From NCBI RefSeq assembly GCF_900104725.1, contig NZ_LT629758.1, positions 6,627,001 to 6,691,000 of the forward strand: a stretch of DNA of 64,000 nt. Reading direction: 5' to 3'. The notes beneath the pieces are model-generated. The model had not been told where the DNA came from and did no database searches. It saw only the letters and a program-made list of their open reading frames with translations. Below, one piece after another: positions 1-9,026 of this stretch; the stretch's first letter is position 1, and each line of letters starts with the position of its first letter. Source of the DNA: Actinoplanes derwentensis. Lineage in GTDB: Bacteria > Actinomycetota > Actinomycetes > Mycobacteriales > Micromonosporaceae. The translations under genes and the position numbers were made by a program.

Positions 1-1726
1 CGGCGAACACCTCCAGCGGTTCGGCTCCGGTGAGTTCCCGGAAGAGTTCCGTGTGCCGGTCCAGCGCCGTGCGGAACGCGGGATGCTCCCGGTAAAGCTC
101 GACGGCCATACCGGCGTACTCGGAGCTCTGTCCGGGGAAGAGGAATCCGACCCTCGGCCGGTCCCGCGCGGTCTCGCCGGCGTCGACCGGTCCTTTCCCG
201 GTACGCAGCCACGTCTCGATCCGGTCGGCCGCCGCGGTTGGGGAGTCGGCGACCACGCTGAGCCGGTGCCGCAGAGCGCTCCGGCCGAGGTGGCTGGTGT
301 AGGCCAGGTCCCGCAGGCTCACCTCGGGTTCCCGCAGGCTGCTCGCCCATCGCCCGGCCAGCTCGCGCAGGGCGTCCGGAGTCTTCGCGCTGATCGTGAC
401 GAGCTCGTGACCCGGCTGCCGGACCGGGGGCGTCCGGTCGGGCGCCTGCTCCAGCACCGCGAACGCGTTGGTGCCGCCGATGCCCAGGGAGTTGACCGCC
501 GCCCGGCGCGGGAAGCCGGGCATGGGCAGCGGCTGCTCGTTGACGAACAGGCCCGTCCCGGCCAGGTTGAGCCGGGCGTGCGGAGCCGTGAAGTACGGGT
601 TCGGCGGGATCTGCCCCCGGTGCAGGACCAGCGCGGCCTTGATCAGGCCGGCGATGCCGGAGGCCGCCTCCATGTGCCCGATCAGCGCCTTCACCGAGCC
701 GATGGCGCAGGCGCCGTCCTGGCCGAAGATCTTCTTCAGTGCCCCGATCTCGGTGGGGTCGCCGAGTGGCACTCCGGTGCCGTGGGCCTCGAGGTAGCCG
801 ATCGACGCCGGGTCGACGCCGGAGCCGGCCAGCGCCCGGTGCATCGCGCCCAGCTGGCCCGGCAGGCTGGCGGCGCCGTAACTCGCCTTGCCACCGCCGT
901 CGTTGTTGATCGCGGTGCCGAGGATGGTGGCGTAGACGGTGTCGCCGTCACGGAGCGCGTCGGCGAGCGGCTTGAGGACGACGACACCCGCCCCGCTACC
1001 GAAGATCGTGCCCTGCGCGCTGACGTCGAACGGCCGGCAACGACCGTCCGGGGACAGGATGCCGCCCCGGCGGTACCAGTGCCCGGCATCGGTGGGCAGC
1101 CGGATGTTCACTCCGCCGGCCAGTGCCGTCTCGCACTCGCCGCGCAGCAGGCTCTGCACCGCCAGGTGCACGGCGACCAGCGAGGTGGAACAGGCGGTCT
1201 GCACGGTCAGGCTGGGGCCGGTCAGATTCAGCTTGTACGACACCCGAGTGGCGAGGAAGTCCTTGTCCGACCCGAGCTGCTCGATCGAGGCCGTCGGGTC
1301 GGCCAGCGGCCCGGAGTGCCGCAGCACCTCGGGCAGGTAGCTGGTGAGGACTCCACCGCTGCCGGCGAACACGCCGACCGGGGCCCCGGATCCGGCGCCG
1401 GCCGGTACCCGTACGCCCGCGTTCTCCAACGCGTGCCAGCAGGTCTCCAGGAAGACGCGGTGCTGCGGGTCCATGGCGGCGGCCTCACGGCCCGAGATGT
1501 CGAAATGGGCCGCGTCGAAGAGGTCGACGTCGTCCAGGGTGGCGGCGGCTTTGACGTAGTCGGGATCGCCGAGCCAGGCCCGGTCCACGCCACCGCGGAC
1601 CAGTTCCTCGTCGCTGAGGTCGCGGATGGCCTCCCGCCCGGACACGATCAGGTCCCAGAACGCGTCCACGTCCGCGGCGCCGGGGAACCGCGCGGCCATT
1701 CCGATGATGGCGATCGGCTGGGTCAT
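1..1726 (-). CDS. Type I polyketide synthase, KS-AT (3' end beyond window)
   Basis: About 575 residues are visible, and the gene runs off the left edge. A ketosynthase fills residues 1 to about 430, with active-site Cys in TACSTS (about residue 179), His in EAHGTG and the second His in KALIGHMEAASG, so the condensing triad is intact. An acyltransferase begins near residue 530 with FLFPGQS and is cut before its catalytic Ser. KS domains of this type join an acyl starter to an extender loaded by the AT. The ATG overlaps the TGA of the upstream ACP gene (ATGA), so the two are translationally coupled. It is the last visible gene of the leftward operon that begins with the C-A-T NRPS. Domains after AT, and the extender specificity, cannot be read here. 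Confidence 0.93.
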   Translation of the reverse strand, partial: MTQPIAIIGMAARFPGAADVDAFWDLIVSGREAIRDLSDEELVRGGVDRAWLGDPDYVKAAATLDDVDLFDAAHFDISGREAAAMDPQHRVFLETCWHALENAGVRVPAGAGSGAPVGVFAGSGGVLTSYLPEVLRHSGPLADPTASIEQLGSDKDFLATRVSYKLNLTGPSLTVQTACSTSLVAVHLAVQSLLRGECETALAGGVNIRLPTDAGHWYRRGGILSPDGRCRPFDVSAQGTIFGSGAGVVVLKPLADALRDGDTVYATILGTAINNDGGGKASYGAASLPGQLGAMHRALAGSGVDPASIGYLEAHGTGVPLGDPTEIGALKKIFGQDGACAIGSVKALIGHMEAASGIAGLIKAALVLHRGQIPPNPYFTAPHARLNLAGTGLFVNEQPLPMPGFPRRAAVNSLGIGGTNAFAVLEQAPDRTPPVRQPGHELVTISAKTPDALRELAGRWASSLREPEVSLRDLAYTSHLGRSALRHRLSVVADSPTAAADRIETWLRTGKGPVDAGETARDRPRVGFLFPGQSSEYAGMAVELYREHPAFRTALDRHTELFRELTGAEPLEVFA

Positions 1727-1998
1727 ACCGGTTCTCCGGTGCCCAGCGGGGCCCGGACCACCGGGTCGTACGCCCGCAGCAGGTCGCCCACCGTGCGGAC
1801 GCTGGTGATCGGCACCTCGTCGGTGAACGGGTCGGTGTCCAGCTCCATCTCCAGGACCGCGACCAGCCTGGCGAGGTGCAACGACTCCAGTCCCAGCTGA
1901 TCGACGAGCAACTGGTCGGAGTCCAGGTGATCGACCGGTCCGGCCACCTCGTTCACGATCTCGAGCAGCGCCGTCATGACCGTCTCACGCCTGTTCAT
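1723..1998 (-). CDS. Free-standing acyl carrier protein
   Basis: A 91-residue carrier protein. The phosphopantetheine-attachment Ser is Ser39 in LGLESLHLARL, followed by the usual acidic helix. The start is the ATG at 1998, preceded by a GGGAG element; a second ATG at 1977 would give a slightly shorter protein. Its stop overlaps the start of the KS-AT gene, and it follows the SDR after about 47 bases. The setting, with an AMP ligase, an SDR and a KS-AT gene, suggests it carries the acyl group activated by the ligase to the KS. That role is inferred from gene order. The LGLES context resembles ACPs more than the LGGxS of peptidyl carriers. Confidence 0.88.
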   Translation of the reverse strand: MNRRETVMTALLEIVNEVAGPVDHLDSDQLLVDQLGLESLHLARLVAVLEMELDTDPFTDEVPITSVRTVGDLLRAYDPVVRAPLGTGEPV

Positions 1999-2045
1999 TC
2001 GAATCACACTCCCGTTCGCATTGCCCCGGTCCCCGTGGCCGGGGT

Positions 2046-2792
2046 TCAGCAGGTGTAGCCACCGTCGACGGTGATGGTCTGGCCGGTGATGAAACTCGCC
2101 GCCGGTGAGGTGAGGAACCGGACGACGCCGAGCACGTCCTCCACCGAACCGAGCCGGCCGAGCGGAGTCCGTCGTTCGATGCGGCGCCGCTGGTCCGGGC
2201 CGATCCCCGCGGTCATGTCGCTGTCGAAGTAGCCGGGGGCGACGCTGACCACCCGGATCCCGGCCGGTCCGACCTCCCGGGCCAGGCCGCGCGTCAGTCC
2301 GTCGAGTGCGGCCTTCGCCGCGCCGTACACCGCCACGCCGGTCTGCCCGCGCAGCGCGTTGATCGACGACAGGTTGACCACCACACCGTCCCGGCGGGCC
2401 AGCATCGGCTTGAGGCAGGCCCGCGCGAGCAGGATCGGCAGCGTCAGGTTGGTCCGCAACGCGGCGTCGATCGCAGCCGGGGAGGTCAGCGTCAGCAGGC
2501 CTTCGAGCCCGACCGCGGCGTTGTTCACCAGCACGTCGATCCGGCGGTGCCGGCGCACGACCGCACCGGTGAAGGCCTGGATCGCGTCGGCGTCGGTGCC
2601 GTCGACGGCGGACCAGAACAGTGCTCCGGAGTCGTCCGCCGCGCGCAGTCCGGCCAGCTCGGCGGATTCCGTCCGGCTGAAGGTCTCCACCCGGTACCCG
2701 CGGTTCAGGAAATCCCGGACGAGTGCCAGCCCGAGCCCGCGACTGCCACCGCTGACGACCGCCACCGGACGCTGATCCACGAGGCTGGTCAC
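2046..2792 (-). CDS. SDR-family ketoreductase (FabG-like)
   Basis: A 248-residue classical short-chain dehydrogenase/reductase. It has the nucleotide-binding GGSRGLG motif (residues 15-21), NNAAVG (about 90-95), catalytic Ser near 143 in NLSS, and YGAAK with Tyr156 and Lys160. The C-terminus IDGQTITVDGGYTC-type ending is typical of 3-oxoacyl-ACP reductases. Its ATG overlaps the stop of the AMP ligase by four bases, and the ACP follows. It probably reduces a ketone on a carrier-bound intermediate of the cluster; the substrate is not known. Family-level assignment is firm; the role in the pathway is inferred from context. Confidence 0.9.
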   Translation of the reverse strand: MTSLVDQRPVAVVSGGSRGLGLALVRDFLNRGYRVETFSRTESAELAGLRAADDSGALFWSAVDGTDADAIQAFTGAVVRRHRRIDVLVNNAAVGLEGLLTLTSPAAIDAALRTNLTLPILLARACLKPMLARRDGVVVNLSSINALRGQTGVAVYGAAKAALDGLTRGLAREVGPAGIRVVSVAPGYFDSDMTAGIGPDQRRRIERRTPLGRLGSVEDVLGVVRFLTSPAASFITGQTITVDGGYTC

Positions 2793-4171
2793 AGCGCACC
2801 GCCCATGCGCTTGAACCGTTCGCCGTGCAACGGCCGGTCCGCGACGGTGATGACGGCCGGAACCTTGTGGGGTGGCAACGACTCGGCGCAGAGCAGGCGC
2901 AGCCGCCGGGCCACTGCCTTGCGGTCCTCGGCCGTGACCAGCTCGACCGTGGCCACGACGATCGCTCCGGTGACCGCGTTCGGGCGTCCGCTCACCACGG
3001 CGTCCTTGACGTTGTCCGCCCGCAGCAGCACGTTCTCGACCTCGGCCGGCGACACCTTCTCACCGCCGACGTTGATCAGAGCCGAGAGCCGGCCCAGTAC
3101 GCGCAGCGAACCGTCCTCGGCCACCTCGACCGCGTCGCCCGTGTCGAGCCACCCGTCGGAGTCGAACGGGTCGGGCGCGTTGAGGTATCCGAGCATGCTG
3201 CTCGGCGACTTGATCCAGAGCACACCATCGCGGACGCGGGTGTCGAATCCGTGTCCGCCGACGTCCATCAGCAGTGAGTTCGACGAGACGGATCGGGTGG
3301 GCAGGATGCCGGTCTCGGTGAGGCCGTACGTCTGCTTGAACCGCACCTTCGGGAACACCTCGGCCGCATGCGCCAGGGTGACCTCGCGCATCGGCTCGGT
3401 GCCGTAGGTGACCAGTTCGAGCGAGGACAGGTCGTGGTCCCGGTAGGCGCCGGAGAGCAGCAGCATGTTGAGGAACGTCGGCGTGGTGGGCAGGACCTGG
3501 ACCCGGTGACGTTCGATGGCCTCGCAGGCGGTCCTCGGCGTCCGGCGCGGCTCGGTGATCACCGTGCCGCCACCGATGAGGGTGCGGAACAGCGTGTTGA
3601 CGCCGCCGATGTGGTCGAGCGCCATGAACTGCAGCGTCCGGCGCGGGCGTCCGGCCACCCGGAATCCGCTGAGCAGGCGTGGCAGCGACAGCAGCGCCGC
3701 CTTGCTCTCACCCGTCGAACCCGAGGAGAACAGCAGGAGGCCGGCTTCCCCTGCGCCGGTGAGTTTCGTCAGGAGGCCGGGCCGGGGGCCGTCCGGTGCC
3801 GGGATCGCCCGGACGGTCCACTCGCCGTCGCCGTGAAATTCGAAGACCCGGCCGGCGTACGCGGTCGCAAGCCGGGCCGCCCGCTGCTCCTCCGGTGGAT
3901 CGGTGGGGGCGATCGGCACCACGACCGCGCCCCGGATCGCGAGCGCCATGAAGAGCGCGACCACGTCCGGTGCGGCGTAACCGATGATCGCCACGACCTC
4001 GCCCGCGGTCGTCCCGAGCCGGTCCAGTTCGGACAGCCAGCCGGTGGTCCGGTCGGCGAGTTCGGTGTACGTGACCGATCCGCCGTACCCGGCCATCGCC
4101 TCGGTGTCGCCGAACTCGCGCAAGTCCCGCAGCAGCCAGTCCATCGTGCTCGTCCCCGTTCCGGTCGTCAT
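2789..4171 (-). CDS. Stand-alone acyl-AMP ligase (ANL superfamily)
   Basis: A 460-residue adenylate-forming enzyme without a carrier domain. It shows the phosphate-binding loop SSGSTGESK (about 149-157), YGLTETG, the GWLDTGD hinge region, NVGGEKVSPAEVE and a C-terminal catalytic Lys in ERFKR. Such enzymes make acyl-AMP and transfer the acyl group to a carrier or CoA. The loop ending in ESKAAL instead of xPKG is a mild deviation. It overlaps by four bases both the upstream NRPS stop and the downstream SDR start. The free ACP two genes on is the obvious partner, so it probably supplies a starter acid. It is short for a fatty acyl-AMP ligase and closer in size to aryl- or short-acyl-CoA ligases; substrate unknown. 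Confidence 0.85.
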   Translation of the reverse strand: MTTGTGTSTMDWLLRDLREFGDTEAMAGYGGSVTYTELADRTTGWLSELDRLGTTAGEVVAIIGYAAPDVVALFMALAIRGAVVVPIAPTDPPEEQRAARLATAYAGRVFEFHGDGEWTVRAIPAPDGPRPGLLTKLTGAGEAGLLLFSSGSTGESKAALLSLPRLLSGFRVAGRPRRTLQFMALDHIGGVNTLFRTLIGGGTVITEPRRTPRTACEAIERHRVQVLPTTPTFLNMLLLSGAYRDHDLSSLELVTYGTEPMREVTLAHAAEVFPKVRFKQTYGLTETGILPTRSVSSNSLLMDVGGHGFDTRVRDGVLWIKSPSSMLGYLNAPDPFDSDGWLDTGDAVEVAEDGSLRVLGRLSALINVGGEKVSPAEVENVLLRADNVKDAVVSGRPNAVTGAIVVATVELVTAEDRKAVARRLRLLCAESLPPHKVPAVITVADRPLHGERFKRMGGAL

Positions 4172-7100
4172 GCGCTGGCGTCCACATCCGGGAGGAGGTC
4201 CCGGAGCGACCGTGCTTCGAAGATCGTCCGGAGCTTCAGTTCACCGCCCAGGACGGTGTCCACCCGGCTGCTGAGCATCATGGCGAGCAGCGAATTGCCG
4301 CCGAGCTCGAAGAAGTTGTCGTCGAGATCCGCCCGGGCGACGCCGACCACCTCGGCCACGATCTCGCACAGCCGCCGGGCACGGGGGTCGGTGGGCGGCG
4401 GGCTGCCCCGGTACGCGTCCGCCTCGGCGGCCGACGGTTTGAGCCGTAGCAGCGCCGCGCGGTCGAGCTTGCCGTTGGGGGTCGCCGGGAACCGGTCGAG
4501 CACCTCCACCCGGTCCGGAAGCAGCGCGGAAGGGAGTCTGCCGCGCAGGAACTCCCGGACGGCGGACGGCGTCAGCTCACCGGCTCCTTCGTCGACCACG
4601 ATGAATGCCAGGAGCTGGGCCTTCGGTGTGCCGGCGTCGGTCGCAAGGACGGCGGCGCGGTCGATTCCGGGGTGGCGGAGCAACGCGGCCTCCAGCTCAC
4701 CGGGCTCCACGCGCAGACCGCGGACCTTGATCTGGTCGTCGAGGCGGCCCCAGAACTCCAACTGCCCGTCGGGTCGCAGCCGTCCCCGGTCGCCGGTCCG
4801 GTACATGCGCTGCCCGGGTGCGCTGCTGAACGGGTCGGCGACGAACCTCTCGCTGGTGTAGGCGGGCTGTCCCACGTAACCCTGGGCGACCCCGAGCCCG
4901 CCGATGCAGATCTCACCCACGAACAGAGTCGGCTGCAACTGCATCTGATCGTCGACGATGTAGAGCCGGGTCGTGCCGGCGGCCCGCCCGGCCACCGGAT
5001 GCGGGTGTTCGCCGATCTCAGCCCGCGCCGAGTCGATGGTGCACTCGGTGATGCCGAACATGTTGAAAGCGATCAGACCGGGCTGGTCATGCAGGCGCTG
5101 CCACAGCCGATCGGACGGGCTCTCGCCACCGATCAGCACCATCTTCGGCGGGTACGGCACGTCCAGGACACCGGCGTCGACCAAGATCTCCATCTGGCTG
5201 CTGTTGCAGTCGAGCACCTCGATCGCCGTCGCGGGATCCGCACCCCGGGCCAGAAGCCGGCGCGGGTCGAATCTCTCCTGTTCGTCGAGCAGCAGCAGGC
5301 GATGCCCGAAAGCGATCATGCCGAGGCAGTGGTTGACGAAAACGTCGAAGGTGACGGAGCTCAGCGCGCCGACGTTGACCTGACGGCCGGCCGGCAGCCG
5401 GGCGTACATCGGCGCCAACTGGGTGGTGGCGAGAGCGACCAGGCTCGCCTGATCGACGAGCACGCCCTTGGGCTGTCCGGTGGAACCCGACGTGAACACC
5501 ACGTAGGCCGGAGCGGCGGCCTGGCCGGCCAGCAGTCCGGGCACCGAGCCCGTCGCCACCTCGGTGACGGATTCGTCCGCGACGACCAGGGTGACCCCCG
5601 CCTCGGCCAGGAACATCCGGCGCCGGGCCTCGGGCTGCTGCGGATCCAGCAGGAGGAAGGCACCACCGGCACACCACGTGGCGAGCATCGCGACGATCAG
5701 GTCACCGCGCCTCGGCAGGCAGACACCCACCAGCACGCCGGTACGCACACCACGGGCCCGCAGGTCGGCGGCCATCGTCCGGGCCTGATCGGCCAGTTCG
5801 GCGAAGGTGAGCCGGTCCCCGCCCGCGACGACGGCCTCCCGATCCGGGAAGGTCGCGGCGGTCAGCGCGAACAGGTCCCACGCCGACGCGGCCGGTACGG
5901 AAACCCGATCGTCGGGTGGTACGTCGTCGGTGCCGAGTGCCAGCGTCTCCGCCAGCGCGGCGCCGTCGAGGGTCGGGATGCCGGCGATCGGGACATCGGG
6001 TGCCCGGCACAGCGCCTGCAGCAGGCTCCCGTAGGCCTGCCCGAACCGGTGCATCGCCGCCTCGGAGAACCGCTGCCGGTCGTACTCGATGACGAGGTCG
6101 ACCCGGCCCGCCAGGCGCCGCACGTCCAGCACCAGGCTGAACTCCAGCCGCTGCGCCTCCGTGGGCTCCGGTATCGGGGTGACCTGAAGACCGTCGAGCG
6201 CCCAGGTGTCCTGCCGGTCGATCGAGGCGTAGCTGATGGCCGCTTCGAACAGCGGGTTACGCCCGGCGTCCCGCTGCGGAGCCATCGCGTCGACCACCGC
6301 CTCGAACGGCACGTCCTGGTGGTCGAGCGCGTCGTGGATCGTCTCGCTCACGACCTCGAGGAACTGGCCGAAGGACGAACCCGGTGCCACCTGACAGCGC
6401 AGCGCCACGGTGTTGGCGAAGAAGCCGATGGTCCGGAACGACTCCGGATCCGGCCGGTTGAACATCTGAGTGCCGACCGTCAGGTCGCTCGTTCCGGCCC
6501 AGCGCTGGAGCAGGATGAAGTACACCGCGAGCAGGCCCGCGAAGGGACTGACCCCACGGTCCCGGCAGAACTCCTGGAAGTCCTCCGTCGCGTTCTCGGG
6601 CAGGGTGATCGGCAGCCGATGACCGTCGATCCCGTCCGGGCCCTGCCGGCCGTCCTCGGGGAGACGCGCCGGCTGAACACCCGCCAGGTGGCCACGCCAG
6701 TAGTCCAGGCCGGCCGGATCGACGCCGGCCGCGTTCTCGGCCAGGCTGAAGTCGGAGTACTGCCCGACGGGCTCGGTCAGGGCTTCCGGGTCGGTGTAGC
6801 CGATCCGGAGCTCCTCGGCGAAGACCTGAGCCGAGATCTCGTCGGTGATGACGTGGTGGAAGGAGATCACCAGCAGATGCAGGCGAGGCGCGACCCGGAT
6901 GACGACGGTTCGCCAGAGCGGGCCCGCGGCCAGGTCGAACGGGACGTCGACGACCCGCCGGGCTTCCGCACGCGCCCAGTCATGACGTTCCTCGAACGAT
7001 TCGCCGTCCGCCTCCACGACCTCGACCAGAGTCTCGTCGACGTCGTGCACCGCTTGGAAGACCTCGCCGTCGCGTTCATGGATGGTGATCCGCAACGCGT

Positions 7101-7302
7101 CGTGCCGGCCACGGATCACTCGGAGCGCACGTTCGAGACGGTCGATCTCGAGGTCCCCGTCGACGGTGAACGTGATCCCCCAGATATGAACCGGACTGTC
7201 CGGTAGCAGTGCCGTGGCGAAATACATTCTTCGCTGTGCGGACGAGGCGGGAACCACGAATCCCTCCAACCGGTTGGCCATGTCTTCTACGGCGACGGAC
7301 AC
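4168..7302 (-). CDS. NRPS module, C-A-PCP
   Basis: A 1044-residue single-module nonribosomal peptide synthetase. The condensation domain (about 15-440) carries HHVITDE at the catalytic HHxxxD(G) position. The adenylation domain (about 470-950) has FTSGSTGQPKG, YRTGDRGR, the A8 motif and PNGKLDR. The carrier domain has Ser in FFELGGNSLLAM. Reading the specificity pocket by eye gives D-V-N-D-L-G-M-I-D, which I cannot match to a known amino acid. GTG at 7302 is used as start; ATG at 7281 is possible and neither has a strong ribosome site. It heads the leftward operon and faces the hydrolase gene across a region carrying a palindromic operator. It stops inside the start of the AMP ligase (ATGA). 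Confidence 0.93.
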   Translation of the reverse strand: MSVAVEDMANRLEGFVVPASSAQRRMYFATALLPDSPVHIWGITFTVDGDLEIDRLERALRVIRGRHDALRITIHERDGEVFQAVHDVDETLVEVVEADGESFEERHDWARAEARRVVDVPFDLAAGPLWRTVVIRVAPRLHLLVISFHHVITDEISAQVFAEELRIGYTDPEALTEPVGQYSDFSLAENAAGVDPAGLDYWRGHLAGVQPARLPEDGRQGPDGIDGHRLPITLPENATEDFQEFCRDRGVSPFAGLLAVYFILLQRWAGTSDLTVGTQMFNRPDPESFRTIGFFANTVALRCQVAPGSSFGQFLEVVSETIHDALDHQDVPFEAVVDAMAPQRDAGRNPLFEAAISYASIDRQDTWALDGLQVTPIPEPTEAQRLEFSLVLDVRRLAGRVDLVIEYDRQRFSEAAMHRFGQAYGSLLQALCRAPDVPIAGIPTLDGAALAETLALGTDDVPPDDRVSVPAASAWDLFALTAATFPDREAVVAGGDRLTFAELADQARTMAADLRARGVRTGVLVGVCLPRRGDLIVAMLATWCAGGAFLLLDPQQPEARRRMFLAEAGVTLVVADESVTEVATGSVPGLLAGQAAAPAYVVFTSGSTGQPKGVLVDQASLVALATTQLAPMYARLPAGRQVNVGALSSVTFDVFVNHCLGMIAFGHRLLLLDEQERFDPRRLLARGADPATAIEVLDCNSSQMEILVDAGVLDVPYPPKMVLIGGESPSDRLWQRLHDQPGLIAFNMFGITECTIDSARAEIGEHPHPVAGRAAGTTRLYIVDDQMQLQPTLFVGEICIGGLGVAQGYVGQPAYTSERFVADPFSSAPGQRMYRTGDRGRLRPDGQLEFWGRLDDQIKVRGLRVEPGELEAALLRHPGIDRAAVLATDAGTPKAQLLAFIVVDEGAGELTPSAVREFLRGRLPSALLPDRVEVLDRFPATPNGKLDRAALLRLKPSAAEADAYRGSPPPTDPRARRLCEIVAEVVGVARADLDDNFFELGGNSLLAMMLSSRVDTVLGGELKLRTIFEARSLRDLLPDVDASA

Positions 7303-7364
7303 GAAAACTGTCCGACCCGGATCAGACCAGACCGAACAGCCGGTCCGGACCAGGCGGACCGGGG

Positions 7365-7388
7365 AGCTGTCTCGCCGGCGAGACAGCT
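7365..7388. promoter_or_regulatory. Perfect 24-bp palindrome, putative cluster operator (copy 1)
   Basis: The half-site AGCTGTCTCGCC is followed at once by its exact reverse complement, centred between 7376 and 7377. It lies between the divergent C-A-T NRPS and hydrolase genes. The core GTCTCGCCGGCGAGAC recurs at 8920-8949 (one mismatch) and 27107-27122. This pattern fits the binding site of a dimeric pathway-specific regulator; the protein is not identified in this window. Confidence 0.75.
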
Positions 7389-7570
7389 ATTGACGTCCCC
7401 TCGCGCACCGGGCATCCGGAACTCTGATGGGGACGGCCATACCGCTTGAATCGGCCGAGCGTCCACGTTCCACCGAGCGGGCCCGCCGGCGTGCTTGCGG
7501 CATCGCCGAACGGTGGACCAATCCGTAGGCTTCCGAGATACCGGCCGGATCAATCGACGGGTGGGCACCC

Positions 7571-8305
7571 ATGTACACCATTGAGAAGCTTGCCGACGGC
7601 AGCCGGGAACCGATTCTCGTCATCGATTTCCTGACGCCCACGTCGGAGGCACGGATCAGCTCGAAAATCGCGGCGCTCGGAACCGGTCACCCGGTCTACC
7701 GCATCGACCCGGTCAGTGACATCTCGCTACTCGGATATCGCGGCGTGGATGATCTGACGGCAGGTTATGCCGAGGCCTGGGCCGACATCGCGGGAACCGG
7801 GCCGGTGCTGCTGGTCTCCTACTGCACCGCCGCCCCCCTGGGGCTGAGGATGGCCGAGCTGCTGCAGAAGAACGCGGGCGCCGCCGGTCTGCTGGTCGAC
7901 CCGTCCTGGCCGGACCTGGCGATGCTGGCCTCGGAGTACGCCGTGATGCGGGCCAAGTTGCGGGTGGACGTCTCGGACGATCCGCTGCCCGCGCTGGACG
8001 AGCCCCGGCTCCACGAGTATTTCGAGGAATCCATTCGCCGTGACCTGGTGGCGCACCTCATGAAGCACGGATTCAGCGCCGAGGACGCGAACCGGCGCGG
8101 GGCCGAGTTCGTCGCCCGGTGCATGGGCTGGCTGGGTTTCCTGCTGGCGATGTCAGCCGCCGATCAGCAGGAGAGGAGCCGGTTCGCCGATGTTCTGCGC
8201 ATCCCGGTCGCCGAGGTCCCCGACGGGGCCGGACCCGCCTTCGACTCGACGGTGTCCCGCCACATCGGTGACCTGGTGGCATCGATGCGTGCGCTTCAGC
8301 CCTGA
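7571..8305 (+). CDS. Alpha/beta-hydrolase-like protein with Cys in the nucleophile elbow
   Basis: 244 residues. The N-terminal half has an alpha/beta-hydrolase pattern, ending a beta-strand with PVLLVSYCTAAPLGLRMAELL. In thioesterases this turn is GxSxG; here the expected Ser position is Cys in SYCTA. Type II thioesterases with this layout remove wrong or stalled acyl groups from carrier proteins, which would suit a cluster with free PCPs. The ATG at 7571 follows GGGTGGG. The gene is alone on the + strand, its 3' end overlapping the convergent PCP gene by ten bases. It could also be a lyase or a structural partner; only the fold is proposed, from local motifs. Confidence 0.5.
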   Translation: MYTIEKLADGSREPILVIDFLTPTSEARISSKIAALGTGHPVYRIDPVSDISLLGYRGVDDLTAGYAEAWADIAGTGPVLLVSYCTAAPLGLRMAELLQKNAGAAGLLVDPSWPDLAMLASEYAVMRAKLRVDVSDDPLPALDEPRLHEYFEESIRRDLVAHLMKHGFSAEDANRRGAEFVARCMGWLGFLLAMSAADQQERSRFADVLRIPVAEVPDGAGPAFDSTVSRHIGDLVASMRALQP

Positions 8306-8538
8306 GTCTGCGCGCGCAGGGCGACGCACTCGGCCAGCACCGCCCGGTATTCGCCGTCCATCAGGAGCGCCTGCATCGGGAAGTCGATGCCCAGGCCCGA
8401 CTCGATCCGCTCCATGAAGATGATGGCCATCAGCGAGTCGCCACCCAGATCGAAGAAGTTCTGGTCCTCGGCGGCTTCACCGACTCCCAGGACCTCGCAC
8501 CAGGCAGCCCGGACCGTCTCCTCCGCCAACTCGCTCAT
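8296..8538 (-). CDS. Free-standing peptidyl carrier protein 1
   Basis: An 80-residue carrier domain with attachment Ser35 in FFDLGGDSLMAI. The open frame continues upstream, but the ATG at 8538 has an excellent ribosome site (GGAGGTGA, six bases upstream) and gives a single compact PCP domain. It sits 73 bases downstream of a second free PCP on the same strand and probably forms a two-gene transcript with it. Free PCPs occur where an amino acid is modified while tethered off the main assembly line, or where separate C domains pick up substrates in trans. Confidence 0.87.
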   Translation of the reverse strand: MSELAEETVRAAWCEVLGVGEAAEDQNFFDLGGDSLMAIIFMERIESGLGIDFPMQALLMDGEYRAVLAECVALRAQTQG

Positions 8539-8611
8539 GCCGTCACCTCCGCTTCGCTCCGGCGCCGCCATGAGTTTTCGACTGTGCCCGACGATTCGCT
8601 CGCAAGCTCGC

Positions 8612-8860
8612 TCATGACGCGACCAGGCCGCTGAGCGCATCGCTCAGATCGCTCAGCCGTGGGTTCTTGAAGATGACGCGGGTGGCGCGGGAGATTCCGA
8701 GTTCCGCGCTGAGCGCCTGTGAGAGGCGGATGGCGAGGATGGAATTGCCGCCCAGGTCGAAGAAGTCGTCGTCGATACCGACGTCCGTCTTTCCGACAAG
8801 CTTCTGCACGGTACCCACGACCAGCGCGTCCATGGGATTCCGGAAATCGCTATCGCTCAT
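8612..8860 (-). CDS. Free-standing peptidyl carrier protein 2
   Basis: An 82-residue carrier protein with attachment Ser40 in FFDLGGNSILAI. The ATG at 8860 is preceded by AGAGGGA. It is the first gene leftward from the divergent region that holds operator copy 2, so it is probably co-regulated with the KS-AT-like and NRPS genes transcribed the other way. It differs clearly from PCP 1 outside the core motif, so the pair is not a recent duplication. Its partners are unknown; the stand-alone condensation protein at 17004-18806, whose own carrier-like domain lacks the Ser, is a candidate. Confidence 0.88.
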   Translation of the reverse strand: MSDSDFRNPMDALVVGTVQKLVGKTDVGIDDDFFDLGGNSILAIRLSQALSAELGISRATRVIFKNPRLSDLSDALSGLVAS

Positions 8861-8919
8861 GCACCGTCCCTCTCTGATGAAACGCCCGAAGGGCTTACGA
8901 ACGCACCCTACGACAGCGT

Positions 8920-8949
8920 CTGTCCCGCCGGCGAGACAGGCGAGACAGG
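8920..8949. promoter_or_regulatory. Putative cluster operator (copy 2) with an extra half-site
   Basis: CTGTCCCGCC is followed by GGCGAGACAG (8920-8939), a 20-bp palindrome with one mismatched pair, and a further GGCGAGACAGG half-site follows directly at 8939-8949. It lies between the divergent PCP 2 and KS-AT-like genes. It shares the core of the palindromes at 7365-7388 and 27107-27122. Three adjacent half-sites could allow cooperative binding. Confidence 0.68.
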
Positions 8950-9026
8950 ACCGGGTCGCGCTTCCCCCGCCCGCGCAGACGATTGCATCAATCCGGGATA
9001 CGGCATAAGGATGAGTTCGATGAGAG

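Noticed and set aside
53..1900. Long open frame on the + strand opposite the KS-AT and ACP genes
   Set aside because: It is the antisense of a clear ketosynthase with catalytic motifs; long opposite-strand frames are usual at this GC content.
4672..7206. 844-codon + strand open frame opposite the C-A-T NRPS
   Set aside because: Low-complexity composition rich in R, G, Q, H and D, no domain motifs, and fully covered by the NRPS on the other strand.
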